The notes beneath the pieces are model-generated. The model had not been told where the DNA came from. It did no database searches and worked only from the letters and a program-made list of their open reading frames with translations. A stretch of 64,000 nucleotides of DNA from Plasmodium malariae. Taxonomy: Eukaryota > Apicomplexa > Aconoidasida > Haemosporida > Plasmodiidae. The position numbers were made by a program, and so were the translations under genes. Positions 35,050 through 45,891 of this stretch are shown here, one piece after another. Numbering within the stretch: position 1 is the stretch's first letter; each line of letters opens with the position of its first letter. Where the stretch lies: positions 186,001-250,000 of the forward strand of contig NC_041775.1 in NCBI RefSeq assembly GCF_900090045.1, given 5' to 3'.

Positions 35050-36171
35050 TTAGTTTGAGCTTATAAATATCATATATTCTTTAAGTGAAACTAAAATAAG
35101 AAAAGAATAAATATTTGAGCATAATAAATCATTTAACTAATGTATAAAAATTTTTAGTAAAAATAATATATCCGCATAAATGTAAAAGGATAAAAAACGC
35201 CTTCCTTACTTGTTCCCGAAGAATTAGAATCTACCTCAGTAAAGAAATTAACAAAGTCTGATTTTTTCATATTTTTTAAGACTCTCAAAATTTCTTCTGC
35301 GTCAATTAAGCCTTGCAAAAAAAAAAAAAAGAAAAAAAAAAGAATAAAGAATACAGAATATAGAATAAAGATTACAGAATACATAGCACACAATATAGAA
35401 TAAAGAATAAGGAAAATAAAATAAGACAAAACAAAGTAAAATAAAACAAATAACAACGAAATACATAATAGCAAATCAGTACACATGTATGCATACATAG
35501 CATAAATCAAAATAATATATTTTAGCACGTAATTTTTAACAAACAAGGTAATACATTTATTATATATAATTGTAGGTTTCTTTTTTCGTAAATTATATGC
35601 TAAAAAGAAATAAAAACATTTTAATATCTTTTAAAAGTTTATTGCCATATTTTCTTTTTCTCATTTTACAGAACAAATATTAATTCCGCTTTAACGGGTT
35701 ACATTCTAACAGTCGCTAGTATGTTTATATGTACATATATATATATATATATATATAAGCATTTACAAATATGTGTATATATTTAATAATTTCCAAAAAA
35801 TCGTGAATTTAGTTTATATATTTATATAAAATAACATACCATCTCTATTTAAATCATATTCAGCAAATTCCTTAATAATGTCTTCCTTCTCCCCCTCTGA
35901 AATATCAGGAGGCGCTTGATTACCAACATCCGTCCCCTTGCTGCTTTTCTGATTTAACAAAAATCAAATGTTAAGACTTAAACATGTTTATGAATGGTAT
36001 ATATATATATATACATATATACATACATTTAACTTTGCGCATAGTTTCTGCCCAATATATATATTTGTACTAAATAAATACGTATTTTTTTTTTACATGA
36101 GATTTTAATTTATCCCAAAATATTACAAACAGGAATACTAACAAAACTAGCTTCCATAAGGGTGATCTCAT
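35050..36171 (-). CDS. Secreted or ER-lumenal EF-hand calcium-binding protein, four exons (108 residues)
   Basis: Exons, minus strand: 36171-36097, 35948-35840, 35311-35210 and 35090-35050, with introns of 148, 528 and 119 bp in phases 0, 1 and 1. Donors are gtaaaa, gtatgt and gtaagg; acceptors are aaatcag, tttgcaag and ttattttag. Exon 1 is a signal peptide or membrane anchor (MRSPLWKLVLLVFLFVIFWD). Exon 2 adds a linker (GNQAPPDISEGEKED) and the first half of an EF-hand, whose loop DLNRDGLIDAEE (residues 57-68) is split by intron 2. The second loop, DSNSSGTISLKE (89-100), is split by intron 3. Both have acidic or polar residues at 1, 3, 5, 9 and Glu at 12, so calcium binding is likely. Loops reconstituted exactly across two introns make this model strong. 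It is divergent from the VPS50-like gene. Partner and compartment are unknown. Confidence 0.85.
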
Positions 36172-37685
36172 ATTATATCGCAAATTATGGTATTTAAAAA
36201 AAAAATATATATCAGTAAAGAAAACGTGATCAGGGATTAATGGATAATATTCTTATAAAATATTTTTTAAAAAAATAAAAACAGGGATTTCTTTTTAATG
36301 TCACGTTATATATGTATAAACATTATTTTTCAATTGAGTTTCTTTTTATAATTATTTTTATTCTGGTTCTAAAAATTCAATTTAAAACTACGAACCGTTC
36401 ATGCTGAAATATAAAAAAAAAAAAAAAAAATAAATAATCATATACACATTCACTTGTAATTCGTATTTACAAGTATTTTATCGTGATATATATATATATT
36501 CTCCTAATAGGAGGAAATATCTAAGGCTATGTATATATAATAATAAACGTATGCTTAATTTTTCTTTTTATTTTTCCTTAAATATATGTACTGTAACCAT
36601 ACTCCTGACTTTGCAACATGATGGTTTTTACATGGGGAAAAAATAAAATATTCAATAAATCTTAAAAAAAAAAGAAATATCCATAAATATGTTCTTAAAA
36701 TAATCCTTTTGTCTCATTGCGCTTATTAGAATTATGTGTGTATGCGGGCATGAACATATATATATATGTATACGTAACACGCGCCCAACACCCAAAATTA
36801 ATAAAACAGCATTATAGCACCAAGGACCAACAGAACTACGGACAAACTTAAAAAAGTCTAAACTAAACTAGAAATAATTATGACATTATCACATGAAGTA
36901 ATTAAGAAAAAATACTGATTTAAAAGATATTGTATCTTTTAAAAAATATATATAGAATTTTATTTTGTTTTTCATATACGAAAGTAAATGTATGTAATAC
37001 ATGTTTACTTACATTAGCATGTAAATTTGTATATGCATATGCATGTATATTTGGGTATATGTGTAAGATTTTTTAATTTTTAAAAAGAATATTCTTTTCT
37101 AGTTTATGTTTTCTCTTATACATTTCTTACAAATATATACAAAAAAAAAAAAAAAAAAAAAAAAATCTTTATTCTTTGTAAATTTTTTTTTTAATTTTTC
37201 AAAACGAGTGTATTTTCATTTATTATTCCATCAACATCAAAATTTAAAAAAAAATAACTTTTACGCATAAGAAGTACAGTATATTATTTCTTTCTAATTT
37301 TAAGTAAAATTGAGCAAAACTGAGGGAAGCAAATGAACAATCGTAGAAACATTTGAACTTCCAAGTAGAAACATAATTTTCTTTTTATTCTCCTTTTTTC
37401 TTTAATTGCTTTTCCACCTTTAGTAAAGCAACGAAAGATTAAACGTAAAAAGAATTGTACACATAACGCTTCTTATAATTCATTCATATATTTATTATTT
37501 TTTATCTCGCTTGTGTTGTTTTATTTACCAAATGTAATGTCAATTTAAGTGTTACATTATGGTCTTCCTATTTCGCTTTTCTTTTTTGTAAAAAAAAAAA
37601 AAATGAATAATATAAGCAAAATGCAACAATAATATAATTATATGTAAAAAAAAAAAAAAAAAAAAAAACAACAAAAAAAAAAAAG
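36172..37685. promoter_or_regulatory. Divergent promoter region between the EF-hand and VPS50-like genes
   Basis: About 1.5 kb head-to-head spacer, with poly(A) runs at 37141-37165 and 37647-37668 that fit nucleosome-depleted Plasmodium promoters. Positions 36720-36870 are slightly more GC-rich and may be 5' UTR. No gene is seen. Confidence 0.45.
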
Positions 37686-40600
37686 ATGGACAATAAAGAA
37701 ACCCCATATGACCAAATTTTAATTTTTGACACTAGTAGCATAAATAACCTTACAGGGAATGAAATTTATTTTTATTCAAATTATGATGCATCAACATACA
37801 ATGAGGGCAATTTATGTCAATTACACGAAGAACATATAAACGATAGTAGTAGCACATCGCCCATTTTAGACATAAAGAACGAAAATGATAAAAATAAAAA
37901 AATTATATTAAACCAAAATAGGGACGAAGGAGAGGTTAAAAGGAATAAATTATGTAAATTAATGAGAAAAAGTCAGGGTCATGTAAATAATTATTTCATT
38001 TCAGAAAACACAAATAAACAATATACCTATGAAGAAAGAGAAAAATTCGTTTTTGAACATGAATTTGAAAAAGTTAATAATGTTTACAATGTAGAAGAAA
38101 TTATGAAAATAATAAATAATTTAAATTCCATAAGAAAAGAAATAGAAACGGCAATATATAAAAAAATGGAAAAAAAATATAAAGATTTTATTTTCAATAC
38201 AAGTAAAATTAAAGATATAGAAAATTATATTAGTAATATTAAAGATTTATTAGTAGAAAATATAAACGAATTAAAAATGCTACAAGACAAGAAATACAAA
38301 GAAAGTTTAAACATTATAGATCTTGTTACAAAAAAAAAAAAGTCTCAAAAAATTAATTTAATAATTTTAATTATATATATCATATCTATATATGATAAAT
38401 TAATTTTTAAAAATATTTTAAAAAGAGATTATGAATATGCAACTGTAATATATTATGAGTTGTTCAGTTTTATAAATAATAATGTCACATTGTTACACAA
38501 CATTAAATGCATATGTAATTTAAAGGAAAAAATGTTTTCGGAATATTTTAATAGATTAAAACAAAAAAATCAAGCAAACTTTGTTGAATTTTTATTTGCA
38601 GACAATTCAAAAAAAAACTTGGAAACTCAACTGGAAAAATCGTTCAAAATTTATTACCTACTTTTTAAATCAAAACCTTTTAATTTTATTGAGAATTTGT
38701 TGGCCTATGTCTATCAGTGTTTTCAAAAAATTTCAAAGCAGGTCATTTTTTCATTTGTAATAGTGAGTGAAAGGAGGGACAGAGAACAAGAGATGGAAAC
38801 AAAAAAGAAACGAGAAAAGTCAGAACAGAGGGAAGAAAAAAGGGAACCCCTGAAAGAGGAACATATCGAAGAAGTGAAATATTCCCAAAAAGGGGAGAAA
38901 CAAACAGAAGAAAGTTTATTTCTTCCTAACGATAATCGAATAATAATTGAAAATAATGAATACATACAAACCTTGCTTCCTCATAAAAATGCAGACTTAA
39001 ATAAACACGTAGTAGATTACACAGGTAATATGAAAATTACAGACACAGAACAACATCATATGGAAAATTTGGAAAGCCCTCTTTTTTCAACAAAAGTTAG
39101 TATAAATGATATGCTCATAAATACCTATGAAAATTCATATGATTTAAATAAAGAGAAAAAAAAGGATAAAACTTCTTTATCAGATACGAATAAAACAACT
39201 GGCACGTATGAAAACAGAGAAAACCAACTTCAAGAAGACAATTTTTTATTTATTCCACTAAATGAGTTAGTACAAAAATTAAAAGAAAAAGATAGTTTAA
39301 TTTCTCTTCTTAAAATTTATGAAATTGTAATTGATATTTTGAATAAGTATAATTTCATCATCATTTATTTATTAAATTGTCATAAAAACTATGTGTTGAA
39401 GTTTCTTTCAAAGGAAGATGCAAAAGAATCAAGACAACATAAGCAAAAAAAAAAAAAAGATTTCTTGATTGATCATGTTAACGAATTATGTGTAGATCGT
39501 AATAATAAAAAAAAATTCCAACAAAAAAGTATGCACATTGATAAAAATAAATGTAAGGGTACTGGTAAAATGGAGGGTAATAACCCGGAAGGTAAGAAGG
39601 CAGAGGAGGTCCACTCCGAAGATAAAAAGTCAGAAGGTGGATTGTTGGAAGATAAAACAATAAATGATGACCATGATGACAACTTGAGCTTGCAGAAATT
39701 ATTCGATATTTGTAAGAACAAAAAGGACCGCTCCATTTTTTCTAAATTTTACGAGATAAAAGAGTGTTACGATTTGCCCATCATAACATATTTCATGAAA
39801 AATCTGAATGAGGAAAATTTCACCTCATCAGAAAATTGTTTAAATATTAAAGAAAAGGTAGAAACTTACCTAAGAGATAAAAGTTCGAAATATGAACAAT
39901 GTGAGGAATATATAAAATTTGCCAGGGGAAATGCGAAGAAACTGATAAACGCCAAAAGTAAGTTTATAAAAAATATAGAAAAAGTAATTAAAACAATTAT
40001 TGAGCATATTCGATTTGAAAATTTTAGTTTTAATGACTTATTTACATATATAGTTATTACTATTATGTTCTGTGTGAATTCTTTTCTCTTTGAGAATAAT
40101 TGCTCGAACAACCTCATATACAATTTGACCAAGGATGAATTAAGAAGAGAAGAGCCAAAAGGAAAAGACGATAATGAAAGATGTGAACAATTTGAGGAAG
40201 AAAAAATTGCAAATATGGAGGACAAGAAATATGTAAATGATAAAGAAAATAAAAATTTGAATGACAAGTTGGACATCCGTCATGGTCTGCATGTAAATCA
40301 AGAGGAGGAAAAACTTTTGGAAGTAGAGGCAGAATATCCTATGATGGTTCAAAGGAGAAAAAAAGGGAAAGCTCATCCAAGGGTAAATTTAAATTTTAAC
40401 GAAAAAGTAAAAAAAGAAAGTGCAACCAAATTGATCGTACATAACGGTGTTAATCCTGGGGGTGTAATAAATAACAATGTAATAAATGGCGGAAAAAGCG
40501 AAGAAAGATTGCACATAAATTCATATGTTACCAATAAAGAACGAGACGATAAATGTCAACAGCAGAATGATAAACACAAATTGAACGTAGAAGACATATG

Positions 40601-42986
40601 CAAAGAATATTTTCTCAAAAAATATAAAGAAGTTAAAACATTTGGAAAGGAGGAAAAGATTCATTATTTTCAAAATTTGCTAAAAAATAACATAATTTAT
40701 GAAGAAATAGAAAGAAAAGTTAAAAATAATTTTTCAAATTTTTTTTACCAAAATAGTAAAAAATTAAATGATATTATCAACAAGGACAGTTGGTCACGTG
40801 TACCTGTAAAGATAAATCATTGCCTTTTTAAAAAAAGGCTTCATTTTTTCAATATTATATCCTTCTATAAGAAAGAGTTTAATGCTTATTTAAATATACC
40901 TTTCTCACAAAACCCGTTAATCAATTTTAATTTTAAAAAGTTAGAGGAAGAATTATATTCAGATAAGGACTTAAGTGAACCTGAAGATTTACACATGAGC
41001 TCATATTTAGGTAAGAAAAAAAAAATAAAGAAAAGTAACTTCACCCCTATTACTCTTATTGCTAGTTGTGACATGAAAGAGATGGAAAAAAACACGTACA
41101 ACCATTGTGACAGTGAAATATGTAAAAAGTCCAATGTGAATAAAACAAAAAATAAGGTATACAGATTCGAAAATTTTGAAATTGTTAACTTTGACCTTGT
41201 TGTATCAAATTCTAGCATTATGTTAACGTCAATACTACACAACTATTTCACTATTAAAGAATTATTACCCAACATAAAAGAAGAAATAAACGATTATATT
41301 TTCAAAATAATTGATATTTACATATATATATTATGTTTCTACTTCTTGAAGAGAGAAACTATTGAAGAGCTTGTAATTGACCTTCGTAGATGCAGTAGTA
41401 GACTTGGAATAAATAAAACTTTTTTTATCATAAAAAAGCGAGAAAAATATATGCAATTATATAATTTTTTAATTTTCTATAATAAGGAAATTATAAAATA
41501 TTCTGATAAGTACCATTTTTTATATGTAGATAAAAGCCTACCTAATTCTTCCCAAACTAAATATAATGTAGGAAATTTTAATAACAATCTTAAAGATAAA
41601 AACAACCCGCATTTTCTTTTGAGAAATTTTCATAAAATATATAGTTCCGTTTCACTCAATGGTCTATCAGAAAAAATTATATCAGTCGAATCGTTGTATT
41701 CCTTAATATGGAAATTAAAAGAGAATGTAATAAACACAGGGGATGTTTCAAAAATGGAAGAAGAAAATGAGAAAAATGATACCATTAAGCACAGACAAAT
41801 AAAAAATACAGTTAACAGTAAAGCATATATAAAACAGCAAAGTGGCATTAGTACTAAAACATGTAGTGGAAAACAAGGAAACGAAGAGGACATCTTTCTC
41901 ATGTTCTTAGATCAAAAATTACGTATCGTTGATGAACTTCGTATTTTGACCTACTGTGATTCGTTATATGAAATTATAGATAGTAATAATTATATCAACG
42001 AAATATCAAATCTGATTAATGTTGCTTATGGTAATAAAAAAGACAAAACGGAATTAATACTCGACGACGATTCAAACATAAAAAAGAATGACCTCAGAAA
42101 AAATCTTAATCAGTACATAGATTTATATATAAATATATTGAACGATGCCAAAAGGAAATTACTCTTTTGTTGTGAAAGTGTTGCATCAATTGTCATTCAT
42201 TATTTGTTATGGAATTTAATAAACTACATTTTTAACTTAAATAATATTGAAATTATACATAAAATAGAAAGTGCAATTATGCCTATAATTACTTGTAAAA
42301 ATAAGAAGCAAAAAAATTATGCTACTTATATATCAGAAAAAGTACATAAAAATCTTGTTACAAATAGCTGTCATGTGGGTACAATGGGGAAAGAAATTAA
42401 GGAGATATCCCAAAAAAAAGCCAATAACAATTTAGTACAGCCTAATAGCATTTCAAAAGGTTTAAGAACTAACCTTGTAAGTAATGACAAAGTAATTTCA
42501 AACGAAATGAATTCATATGACGGAGAAAATGATGATGATGATACAAGTTCCTATTTGATAAATACATTGAAATTTTATTTTTCAAAAATTTCCAACTTAA
42601 TAATTCAAAATATAATAAATTTGGAAAACGAAATAGAACAATATGAGAAGAATAACAACAACATACAAAATACAATTTATATGAGCTTTTATAAAGATTT
42701 AAAAAATTGTAATAGCAAAAGGTACGAATTTTACTATATATTTTTATCAAAAGGAACTACGTATTATGATCAATATTTAGATTTACATTTTTGTAACGTA
42801 GAAGAACTTGATCGTTTAATAAAAAGCTCTAACTACGATTTTTTCCAATTTAAACATATACATTCTATTATTTTAAAATATGAACATTTTAAAATGGTCC
42901 CTAATAGATACGCTGACCGTTATGAAATAGACATCTGTAGAAGCATGGATGGAAAAATAAAATCGCGCCTCGTGTCTGGGGAGTGA
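37686..42986 (+). CDS. VPS50/syndetin-like tethering complex (EARP) subunit, 1,766 residues
   Basis: A single exon from an ATG behind a poly(A) tract. The N-terminal third has a helical, coiled-coil-prone segment (EEIMKIINNLNSIRKEIETA, residues about 139-158) with several hundred residues of helical repeats after it, as in CATCHR-type tethers. The middle holds Lys/Glu/Asn-rich insertions typical of Plasmodium (about residues 360-420 and 575-670). A segment near residue 1163 (NFDLVVSNSSIMLTSILHNY, then IIDIYIYILCFYF) and the C-terminus (YYDQYLDLHFCNVEELDRLI) resemble by eye conserved blocks of VPS50. EARP returns endosomal cargo and tethers vesicles. At about 1,766 residues it is nearly twice the usual length because of insertions. 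VPS54 is the main alternative. The call rests on remembered family patterns. Confidence 0.6.
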   Translation: MDNKETPYDQILIFDTSSINNLTGNEIYFYSNYDASTYNEGNLCQLHEEHINDSSSTSPILDIKNENDKNKKIILNQNRDEGEVKRNKLCKLMRKSQGHVNNYFISENTNKQYTYEEREKFVFEHEFEKVNNVYNVEEIMKIINNLNSIRKEIETAIYKKMEKKYKDFIFNTSKIKDIENYISNIKDLLVENINELKMLQDKKYKESLNIIDLVTKKKKSQKINLIILIIYIISIYDKLIFKNILKRDYEYATVIYYELFSFINNNVTLLHNIKCICNLKEKMFSEYFNRLKQKNQANFVEFLFADNSKKNLETQLEKSFKIYYLLFKSKPFNFIENLLAYVYQCFQKISKQVIFSFVIVSERRDREQEMETKKKREKSEQREEKREPLKEEHIEEVKYSQKGEKQTEESLFLPNDNRIIIENNEYIQTLLPHKNADLNKHVVDYTGNMKITDTEQHHMENLESPLFSTKVSINDMLINTYENSYDLNKEKKKDKTSLSDTNKTTGTYENRENQLQEDNFLFIPLNELVQKLKEKDSLISLLKIYEIVIDILNKYNFIIIYLLNCHKNYVLKFLSKEDAKESRQHKQKKKKDFLIDHVNELCVDRNNKKKFQQKSMHIDKNKCKGTGKMEGNNPEGKKAEEVHSEDKKSEGGLLEDKTINDDHDDNLSLQKLFDICKNKKDRSIFSKFYEIKECYDLPIITYFMKNLNEENFTSSENCLNIKEKVETYLRDKSSKYEQCEEYIKFARGNAKKLINAKSKFIKNIEKVIKTIIEHIRFENFSFNDLFTYIVITIMFCVNSFLFENNCSNNLIYNLTKDELRREEPKGKDDNERCEQFEEEKIANMEDKKYVNDKENKNLNDKLDIRHGLHVNQEEEKLLEVEAEYPMMVQRRKKGKAHPRVNLNFNEKVKKESATKLIVHNGVNPGGVINNNVINGGKSEERLHINSYVTNKERDDKCQQQNDKHKLNVEDICKEYFLKKYKEVKTFGKEEKIHYFQNLLKNNIIYEEIERKVKNNFSNFFYQNSKKLNDIINKDSWSRVPVKINHCLFKKRLHFFNIISFYKKEFNAYLNIPFSQNPLINFNFKKLEEELYSDKDLSEPEDLHMSSYLGKKKKIKKSNFTPITLIASCDMKEMEKNTYNHCDSEICKKSNVNKTKNKVYRFENFEIVNFDLVVSNSSIMLTSILHNYFTIKELLPNIKEEINDYIFKIIDIYIYILCFYFLKRETIEELVIDLRRCSSRLGINKTFFIIKKREKYMQLYNFLIFYNKEIIKYSDKYHFLYVDKSLPNSSQTKYNVGNFNNNLKDKNNPHFLLRNFHKIYSSVSLNGLSEKIISVESLYSLIWKLKENVINTGDVSKMEEENEKNDTIKHRQIKNTVNSKAYIKQQSGISTKTCSGKQGNEEDIFLMFLDQKLRIVDELRILTYCDSLYEIIDSNNYINEISNLINVAYGNKKDKTELILDDDSNIKKNDLRKNLNQYIDLYINILNDAKRKLLFCCESVASIVIHYLLWNLINYIFNLNNIEIIHKIESAIMPIITCKNKKQKNYATYISEKVHKNLVTNSCHVGTMGKEIKEISQKKANNNLVQPNSISKGLRTNLVSNDKVISNEMNSYDGENDDDDTSSYLINTLKFYFSKISNLIIQNIINLENEIEQYEKNNNNIQNTIYMSFYKDLKNCNSKRYEFYYIFLSKGTTYYDQYLDLHFCNVEELDRLIKSSNYDFFQFKHIHSIILKYEHFKMVPNRYADRYEIDICRSMDGKIKSRLVSGE

Positions 42987-44216
42987 TGAATTTTCCACGT
43001 GGCCATGCATGTACATGTATACGAATGCGCTTATACATGTGTGTTTGTACATATGTACGTACACAGTTGTTTTTATACTTATGTGCATATACTTTTGTGC
43101 TTATTCATATGGTCTTATATGCGTTTACTTTTATGCATATCTGCTTAATATGCAAATATATGCTCCCTAAACGCATTCTGCACACTCTACAAGAATGTAA
43201 ATTTGTACATGTTTCCTTCCGTACGAGGCCTTATTTTATGTTTTACTTTTTTTATGATTCATTTATAGGGGCAAAAAATGTTCCATTCTTCATATATACG
43301 AAGGTGCATTTAAACAATGAGCTCTTTTATGTACACTTCCTATTTACTGAAATTTATATGGAAGCGGTATATTTTACCCTGTAATATAAAATTTCGTTAT
43401 TTCGTTATTTCGTTATTTCGTTACTTCGTTACTTCGTTACTTCGTTACTTCGTTACTTCGTTATTTCGTTACTTCGTTACTTCGTTACTTCGTTACTTCG
43501 TTATTTCGTTACTTCGTTACTTCGTTACTTCGTTATTTCGTTAATTCATTATCGCATTATTTAATCATTTTTTAATATTTTTATTTTATTTTATTTTTAA
43601 CATTTGGCACAAATATTAACCTTCGTTTTTTTTTTTTTATGTTGATTGAAATTTATACGTTATATTTTTTAAAAAGAAAATTTATTTTTTTTCTTTTTAT
43701 ATTTTTCACTTTAAACTTACTTTTTTTAACTATTGTTTTTTTACAAAACATTAATAGTAAAGGATACCTTGAGCATATTTATATAATATATTTTTTTTTT
43801 TTTTATTATAATCTGCATTATTTTAACTTCAAAGTATGAAGCAGTATAGTAAAAAAGTAGCTTAAAATAAAAGACACTTTTCCAGAAATGATGAATGAAA
43901 AGATATGAAAATTATGAAAATTTTATTTGCTTATTTAAATGATACAAAAATTATGTGAACCTTGTAATATATGAAAAAGGAATAAATAATACCTGGCACG
44001 TGGTATACAAGAAGCATCACATTTATGACACATGAATATATACATATATATATATATATATACGTTTGTATATATATGTTTGCGTACATGTACACATAAC
44101 ATATATATGTATGCATGTATTGTAAGTATAACGTGTAACATGTAACTTACAGAACATCCACCCCAAAGTTTTGCCCACTGAGTAACACATTTTCTTTCCC
44201 ACTCTCCAAGGGTAAA
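42987..44216. other. Intergenic region between VPS50-like and CIA2-like genes
   Basis: The first 350 bases are unusually rich in tgtacat/gcatat-type alternation and probably form the 3' UTR. The plus frame open at 42983-43384 gives a Cys/Phe-rich chain without family features and is not called. An 8-bp repeat array follows. The remainder, to 44216, is promoter and 5' UTR of the CIA2-like gene. Confidence 0.45.
43391..43543. repeat. Octamer tandem repeat (ttacttcg / ttatttcg), about 19 units
   Basis: An uninterrupted array of 8-bp units alternates between ttacttcg and ttatttcg variants in blocks. It lies in the 3' flank of the VPS50-like gene, well clear of its stop codon. Because 8 is not a multiple of 3, the long open frame across it is an artefact. 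Confidence 0.95.
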
Positions 44217-44750
44217 ATGAATAATAACATACCTGAGAATGAAAACCCTGTTCTCTACAACTCAAATGAAGAGGAAAGATATATATTCTTAAACGAACAG
44301 ACAATAAAAGAGAGCTTATACAATGTAAGCGATTTATGTGATTTAAATTATGAAGAAGATAAAATAAACGTAGATGATATTTTTGATTTGTTAAGAGATA
44401 TAAAAGACCCTGAATATTCTTATACATTAGAAAATTTGAAAATAATTGAAAAGAAAAATATTTATATAAATCTTGAAGAAAAAATGATTACTGTGTATTT
44501 TACTCCAACAATACCAAATTGTTCACTAGCTACACTCATTGGTTTAATGATAAGCATAAAATTACAATATTCTCTATCGAATAATTTCAAAACAAATATT
44601 TACATATACCCAGGTTCTCACAATTCGGAGCACTCCATAAATAAACAACTAAATGACAAAGAGAGAATAGCAGCGGCAATAGAAAATTCGCACTTATTTA
44701 ATGTTATAAAGAATAGCATTACATACAATTACCCAGTCATTAATTTTTGA
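44217..44750 (+). CDS. CIA2: CIA2/MIP18-family (FAM96) cytosolic Fe-S cluster assembly factor, 177 residues
   Basis: A single exon from an ATG. It opens with NENPVLYNSNEEERY, matching the NxNPxxY start of FAM96B-type proteins. The DUF59 core follows: FDLLRDIKDPEYSYTLENL (about 57-75), FTPTIPNCSLATLIGLMISI (about 101-120) with the conserved Cys, then YPGSHNSEHSINKQLNDKER (about 140-159) and AAAIENSHLFNVI. Length and block order match eukaryotic CIA2 closely. CIA2 works with CIA1 and MMS19 to place Fe-S clusters on cytosolic and nuclear enzymes, such as DNA polymerases and helicases. It converges with the RBBP5-like gene. No truncation is visible. Confidence 0.95.
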   Translation: MNNNIPENENPVLYNSNEEERYIFLNEQTIKESLYNVSDLCDLNYEEDKINVDDIFDLLRDIKDPEYSYTLENLKIIEKKNIYINLEEKMITVYFTPTIPNCSLATLIGLMISIKLQYSLSNNFKTNIYIYPGSHNSEHSINKQLNDKERIAAAIENSHLFNVIKNSITYNYPVINF

Positions 44751-45201
44751 GTATTCTTTGTGGGGAAAAAAAGAATCATGTATGTGAAGAAATAAGAAAA
44801 AGGAACAAAGATAAATTAAGCATAAATAACAGCCCTTATCCCTATAAGTTTGCAGCTCCAAACCTAAAAAATAAAACATTAAAAATAGGAACATTCAAGA
44901 AGTAGTAATTTTTACGAATTTTGAATAAACTGAAGCACTATTATTTTGTTACAGAAAGAAAAAAAAATTGTCTTTATTTCATTAGTAAACTTCTTCATCA
45001 TTTATGTTAACATATTTTTATTTTAATCTGTTTACTTTTTGCTTAAACAAAACATGGATCATCTTTACCTGCTCTACTAATGAGATACAAATTATTTAAA
45101 TTTTTGCCCCCATAAAAAGACAAGTAAATTTTAGCAAAATTGTGCACAAAATGATTTACGTGCCCAAGTTAGGAAAAATTAAAAAAATAATAATGAAATA
45201 A

Positions 45202-45299
<98 letters not shown>

Positions 45300-45891
45300 T
45301 AATAAAAGCAAAAGTATGGTGAATCCTTTAAATAAAAGTTCATATATTTATTAAAATAAATATGCTAATGACAACTATGAAAATGTATTCAAAAAAGTGG
45401 ATATTTCAAAAAGTCAGAAGGTTCATTAATTTCTAATAACCCTTAACAAATCATACTTGATAAAAATGTAAAAAATGAGAAAAAATAAACGAACTCAATG
45501 GAGCATTGAAATAAACCTATAATATGGTGCAGTGAAATAATCCAATAAAATAATGCCGCGAAATAAACTAATAAAATGAAACAGTAAAATGAAGCGGTAA
45601 AATGAAGCGGTAAAATAAAGCAATTTAATAAAATAATTAAATGAAGCAATAAAACAGTAAAATATAAAGATCATGTGATATCTATATATAAATACATACC
45701 TCACATTGCGCACAACGCACAGGTTTATTTATTCAATCCTTTCGCATAATAAAATGAAATAACATAAAACAGGTGGAAGAACTTATTCCTATTTAACGTC
45801 AATGCACGATGCATGTAAAGTGAAGCTTAAAAAGTAAAGAAGAAAGCATGAATGAAAGAAAGTAATGAATATAATATGACACAATTTACAT
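44751..45891. other. Convergent 3' spacer with microsatellites
   Basis: The shared 3' region of the CIA2-like (plus) and RBBP5-like (minus) genes. It contains an (AAT)n tract and, at about 45530-45660, a degenerate aaaatgaagcggt-type repeat. Frames open at 45443-45713 on the minus strand reflect this repeat. Confidence 0.6.
45207..45297. repeat. (AAT)n microsatellite, about 30 units
   Basis: An almost perfect trinucleotide run (taa/aat register) spans about 90 bp and ends in a variant aatgataata. Likely highly polymorphic in length. Confidence 0.95.

Noticed and set aside
42983..43544. Cys/Tyr/Phe-rich frames after the VPS50-like stop codon
   Set aside because: Composed of tgtaca/gcatat alternation and the octamer repeat; they look like 3' UTR sequence.
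45207..45297. CRISPR-like or structural array
   Set aside because: It is a simple trinucleotide microsatellite in eukaryotic DNA without spacers; no CRISPR array occurs in this window.
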